The translations under genes were made by a program, and so were the position numbers. A stretch of 64,000 bases of DNA from Streptomyces marokkonensis (GTDB lineage Bacteria > Actinomycetota > Actinomycetes > Streptomycetales > Streptomycetaceae): contig NZ_VSKS01000025.1 of the NCBI RefSeq assembly GCF_008312835.1, positions 1 through 64,000 on the forward strand, in the 5' to 3' direction. The first letter of the stretch is position 1. Each line of letters starts with the position of its first letter. The notes below the pieces were generated by a model, which saw nothing but the letters and a program-made list of their open reading frames with translations, had not been told where the DNA came from and searched no databases. Below are positions 60,856 to 64,000 of this stretch, piece after piece.

Positions 60856-62646
60856 GTGGCAGCACTCAAAAAGGGACGGAACGCGAGCGCCACGAGTAAG
60901 CCGTGGCGCTCGCTCGCTCTGATCCTGATCGCCATCGTGGCGCTCACCGGGGGAATGTTCGTCTCCGGGCACACGACTCCGCGTCTCGGCATCGACCTTG
61001 CCGGCGGCACGAGCATCACGCTGGCGGCGGTCCCCGAGGCCGGCCAGGAGTCCGCGATCAACAAGACCAACATGGACACCGCGGTCTCCATCATGGAGCG
61101 GCGTGTCAACGGTCTCGGTGTCTCCGAGGCCGAGGTCCAGACGCAGGGCACCCGCAACATCATCGTCAACATTCCCAAGGGCACGAACTCCAGGCAGGCC
61201 CGGGAACAGGTCGGCACCACCGCCAAGCTCTACTTCCGTCCCGTGATCGCCACCGAGCTCGCCGGCGGCGGGGCCGCCCCGTCGCCCAGCGCGACCGGCA
61301 ACGGCTCGGAGCAGGACTCCGGGAAGGACAAGGCGACCGACAAGGCCACGGAGAAGGCGACCGACGGCGCGTCCCCGTCCGCCTCCGGCAGCCCGTCCGC
61401 GAGCGCCACCACGCAGGGCCGCGCGGTCACCGGCGCCCTGACGGCCGACGAGACCCCGTCCGGCTCCCCGAGCGCGAAGACCGACGATCAGGCCGCCCCG
61501 TCCCCGTCCGCCACCGGCGGCACCTCCGGCGACGACGACAGCAAGCTCCAGGCCCAGTACGCCGCGCTCGACTGCACCAAGGAGAGCGTCCGCGCCAAGG
61601 CCGGTGACGGGTCCAAGTCCAGCGACTCGACCGTCGCCTGCGGCCAGAACTCCCAGGGCCAGTGGCAGAAGTACATCCTCGGCCCCGCCGCCGTCGACGG
61701 CACGGACGTCGACGAGGCCAAGGCCGTCCTGAACACCCAGACCGGTGCCGGCTGGACCGTCACCATGGACTTCACGGACAAGGGCGCCAAGAAGTTCGCC
61801 GACATCACCGGCCAGCTCGCCCAGAAGCAGTCCCCGCAGAACCAGTTCGCCATCGTGCTGGACAACGAGGTCGTCTCCGACCCGTACGTCAGCCAGGCGC
61901 TGACCGGCGGCAACGCCGAGATCTCCGGCAACTTCACCCAGCAGTCGGCCCAGGAACTGGCCAACATGCTGTCCTACGGCGCCCTGCCGCTGACCTTCCG
62001 CGAGGACAGCGTCACCACGGTGACCGCCGCCCTCGGCGGTGAGCAGCTGAAGGCGGGCCTGATCGCCGGTGCCATCGGCCTCGCCCTGGTCGTCCTCTAC
62101 CTGCTGTTCTACTACCGGGGCCTGTCCTTCATCGCCATCCTGTCCCTGCTGGTCTCCGCGGCCCTGACCTACGTGATCATGTCGCTGCTCGGCCCGGCCA
62201 TCGGGTTCGCGCTGAACCTGCCGGCCGTGTGCGGTGCCATCGTCGCCATCGGCATCACCGCGGACTCGTTCATCGTCTTCTTCGAACGGGTCCGGGACGA
62301 GATCCGCGAGGGCCGCTCGCTGCGCCCCTCCGTCGAGCGGGCCTGGCCGCGCGCCCGGCGCACCATCCTGGTCTCCGACTTCGTGTCGTTCCTCGCCGCC
62401 GCCGTGCTCTTCGTCGTCACCGTCGGCAAGGTCCAGGGCTTCGCGTTCACGCTCGGTCTGACCACCGTGCTCGACGTCGTGGTGGTGTTCCTCTTCACCA
62501 AGCCGCTGCTGACGCTGATGGCCCGCCGGAAGTTCTTCGCCAGCGGCCACAAGTGGTCCGGGCTCGACCCGAAGGCGCTGGGTGCCAAACCGCCACTGCG
62601 CCGCACCCGTCGTCCCTCCGCCCCCGCCCACCCGAAGGAGGCGTGA
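60856..62646 (+). CDS. secD: protein translocase subunit SecD
   Basis: A 596-residue RND-type membrane protein using proton motive force to help proteins leave SecYEG. First helix ALILIAIVALTGGMFVS, then LGIDLAGGTSITLAA and the periplasmic-type P1 region; residues about 140-235 are an insertion rich in Ser, Thr, Ala, Lys and Pro absent from E. coli SecD, with acidic-basic runs (KDKATDKATEKATDGA). Helices 2-6 are at the C-terminus (ALVVLYLLFYYRGLSFIAIL, CGAIVAIGITADSFIVFFERVRDEIREGR, ARRTILVSDFVSFLAAAVLF). secF starts 4 bases downstream. Confidence 0.96.
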   Translation: MAALKKGRNASATSKPWRSLALILIAIVALTGGMFVSGHTTPRLGIDLAGGTSITLAAVPEAGQESAINKTNMDTAVSIMERRVNGLGVSEAEVQTQGTRNIIVNIPKGTNSRQAREQVGTTAKLYFRPVIATELAGGGAAPSPSATGNGSEQDSGKDKATDKATEKATDGASPSASGSPSASATTQGRAVTGALTADETPSGSPSAKTDDQAAPSPSATGGTSGDDDSKLQAQYAALDCTKESVRAKAGDGSKSSDSTVACGQNSQGQWQKYILGPAAVDGTDVDEAKAVLNTQTGAGWTVTMDFTDKGAKKFADITGQLAQKQSPQNQFAIVLDNEVVSDPYVSQALTGGNAEISGNFTQQSAQELANMLSYGALPLTFREDSVTTVTAALGGEQLKAGLIAGAIGLALVVLYLLFYYRGLSFIAILSLLVSAALTYVIMSLLGPAIGFALNLPAVCGAIVAIGITADSFIVFFERVRDEIREGRSLRPSVERAWPRARRTILVSDFVSFLAAAVLFVVTVGKVQGFAFTLGLTTVLDVVVVFLFTKPLLTLMARRKFFASGHKWSGLDPKALGAKPPLRRTRRPSAPAHPKEA

Positions 62647-62649
62647 GAG

Positions 62650-63765
62650 ATGTCGAAACTCGGCAACCTCGGCGCCCGGCTGCACCATGGCGAGATCGGC
62701 TACGACTTCGTCAAGAACCGCAAGATCTGGTACGGCGTCTCCATCCTGATCACCATCACGGCCATCGTCGGCCTGGCGGTGCGGGGCCTGCACATGGGCA
62801 TCGAGTTCCAGGGCGGAGCGGTCTTCACCACCCCGAAGAACATGAGCGTCTCGGTCGCCACGGCCGAGGAGTACGCGGAGGACGCCTCCGGCCACGACGC
62901 CATCGTCCAGAAGCTCGGCGACGGCACCATGCGCATCCAGGTCGCCGGCATCGACACCAAGACCTCGGACAAGATCAAGGACACCCTCGCCGAGGACTTC
63001 AAGGTCGACGCCGAGCAGATCAACGCCGAGCTGGTCGGTCCCAGCTGGGGCGAACAGATCGCCAACAAGGCCTGGCAGGGCCTCGGCATCTTCATGATCC
63101 TCGTCGTGATCTACCTGGCGATCGCCTTCGAGTGGCGCATGGCGCTCGCCGCGTTCGTCGCGCTGATCCACGACATCACCATCACCGTCGGCATCTACGC
63201 CCTCGTCGGCTTCGAGGTCACGCCCGGCACGGTGATCGGTCTGCTCACCATCCTCGGTTACTCGCTGTACGACACGGTCGTCGTCTTCGACAGCCTCAAG
63301 GAACAGACCAAGGACATCACCAAACAGACCCGCTGGACGTACAGCGAGATCGCCAACCGCTCCATCAACAGCACCCTGGTCCGCTCCATCAACACCACGG
63401 TGGTCGCGCTGCTGCCGGTGGCGGGCCTGCTGTTCATCGGTGGCGGTGTCCTCGGCGCCGGCATGCTGAACGACATCTCGCTGTCGCTGTTCGTCGGCCT
63501 CGCGGCCGGTGCGTACTCCTCGATCTTCATCGCCACCCCGCTCGTCGCCGACCTCAAGGAGCTCGAGCCGTCGATGAAGTCGCTGAAGAAGCGGGTCATG
63601 GCCAAGCGGGCCCAGGGCGGGGACGCGGACGAGCCGCAGGCGGCCGCGGCCACCGGCGACTACGACGACGAGCCCGAGGACGCCGCGCCCGCGGTCGTCG
63701 GTCCGCGCAGCCAGCCCGCCTCCCGCACCCGCGGCCGGGGCCGTCCCTCGGGGAAGCGCCGATGA
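62650..63765 (+). CDS. secF: protein translocase subunit SecF
   Basis: A 371-residue partner of SecD with six transmembrane helices: IWYGVSILITITAIVGLAV, GMHIEF-type segment HMGIEFQGGAVF, GIFMILVVIYLAIAFEWRMALAAFVALIHDI, TVGIYALVGFEVTPGTVIGLLTILGYSLYDTVVVFD and NTTVVALLPVAGLLFIGGG. The C-terminal 70 residues are a charged, basic tail (PQAAAATGDYDDEPEDAA, SRTRGRGRPSGKRR), probably cytoplasmic. Its stop overlaps the apt start by ATGA. Confidence 0.97.
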   Translation: MSKLGNLGARLHHGEIGYDFVKNRKIWYGVSILITITAIVGLAVRGLHMGIEFQGGAVFTTPKNMSVSVATAEEYAEDASGHDAIVQKLGDGTMRIQVAGIDTKTSDKIKDTLAEDFKVDAEQINAELVGPSWGEQIANKAWQGLGIFMILVVIYLAIAFEWRMALAAFVALIHDITITVGIYALVGFEVTPGTVIGLLTILGYSLYDTVVVFDSLKEQTKDITKQTRWTYSEIANRSINSTLVRSINTTVVALLPVAGLLFIGGGVLGAGMLNDISLSLFVGLAAGAYSSIFIATPLVADLKELEPSMKSLKKRVMAKRAQGGDADEPQAAAATGDYDDEPEDAAPAVVGPRSQPASRTRGRGRPSGKRR

Positions 63766-64000
63766 CCGAGCTCACCGACATCTCGGACCTGCTGCTCAGC
63801 CGGATCCGGGACGTGGCGGACTACCCGGAGCCGGGGGTGATGTTCAAGGACATCACCCCGCTCCTCGCGGACCCCGCGGCGTTCTCCGCGCTCAGCGACG
63901 CCTTCGCCGGCATCGCCCGGAGCACCGGCGCCACCAAGATCGTCGGCTTGGAGGCCCGGGGCTTCATCCTCGGCGCCCCGGTCGCCGTCCGCGCCGGTCT
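63762..64000 (+). CDS. apt: adenine phosphoribosyltransferase, N-terminal part
   Basis: The first 79 codons of apt, cut by the window end. It reads LLLSRIRDVADYPEPGVMFKDITPLLADPAAF and IVGLEARGFILGAPVA, both diagnostic of adenine phosphoribosyltransferase, which salvages adenine to AMP with PRPP. The ATG overlaps the secF stop. In streptomycetes apt sits between secDF and relA, but the latter is outside the window. Full length should be about 180 residues. Confidence 0.95.
   Translation, partial: MTELTDISDLLLSRIRDVADYPEPGVMFKDITPLLADPAAFSALSDAFAGIARSTGATKIVGLEARGFILGAPVAVRAG

Overview
The window is chromosomal DNA from a high-GC actinomycete, almost certainly a Streptomyces. The evidence is strongly G/C-biased third codon positions, many GTG starts, GTGA and ATGA stop/start overlaps, the sporulation gene ssgB, a fused bluB-cobT, a phosphatidylinositol mannoside locus, and a gene order (argH ... 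ssgB ... thrS ... pgsA ... pdxST ... ruvCAB ... yajC-secDF-apt) that I recognise from the core of Streptomyces chromosomes such as S. coelicolor. I ran no search; family names come from reading the proteins.

Layout. 1-4.4 kb: edge of a secreted protein, argG and argH behind an ARG-box promoter, and an aldo/keto reductase. 4.4-11.3 kb: a TetR/MFS efflux pair with a perfect palindromic operator, an acyltransferase divergent from a glycerophosphodiesterase with PHO-box-like repeats between them, a sigma-like factor, a GNAT, two small membrane proteins and a HAD pseudogene. 11.3-14.4 kb: metNIQ methionine uptake, preceded by a Cys/Met-rich leader peptide that no longer ORF would reveal. 14.4-23 kb: corrinoid/siroheme genes (cbiET, a 1300-residue bluB-cobT fusion, cysG) and an rRNA methyltransferase. 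23-34 kb: a Ser/Thr kinase, small proteins, a Gly-Cys-Val-Val-Val tRNA array, pabB-pabC, a DsbA-like protein, a CGNR regulator, ssgB and a PGPGW membrane protein.

34.1-41.8 kb looks accessory: an ABC sugar importer, a YesL-like membrane protein and a 911-residue Tat-secreted PcRGLX/YetA-like protein. The set resembles rhamnogalacturonan (pectin) utilisation loci, sits behind a consensus-like promoter with LacI-type operators, and is bracketed by two identical tRNA-Val(CAC) genes in direct orientation. 41.8-51.4 kb: a DnaQ-like exonuclease, an uncharacterised DUF4365 operon, thrS, a HIT protein, a large unknown membrane protein and a divergent EF-G paralogue.

51.6-64 kb is conserved housekeeping: pgsA-acyltransferase-pimA (phosphatidylinositol and its mannosides) ending in a small MITE-like element, pdxS-pdxT (vitamin B6), yebC, ruvC-ruvA-ruvB (Holliday junctions), yajC-secD-secF (Sec export) and the start of apt. 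Intergenic spaces hold strong hairpin terminators and several short palindromic repeats of types I recognise as dispersed in Streptomyces. I saw no CRISPR array, prophage, intact insertion sequence or classical biosynthetic cluster.
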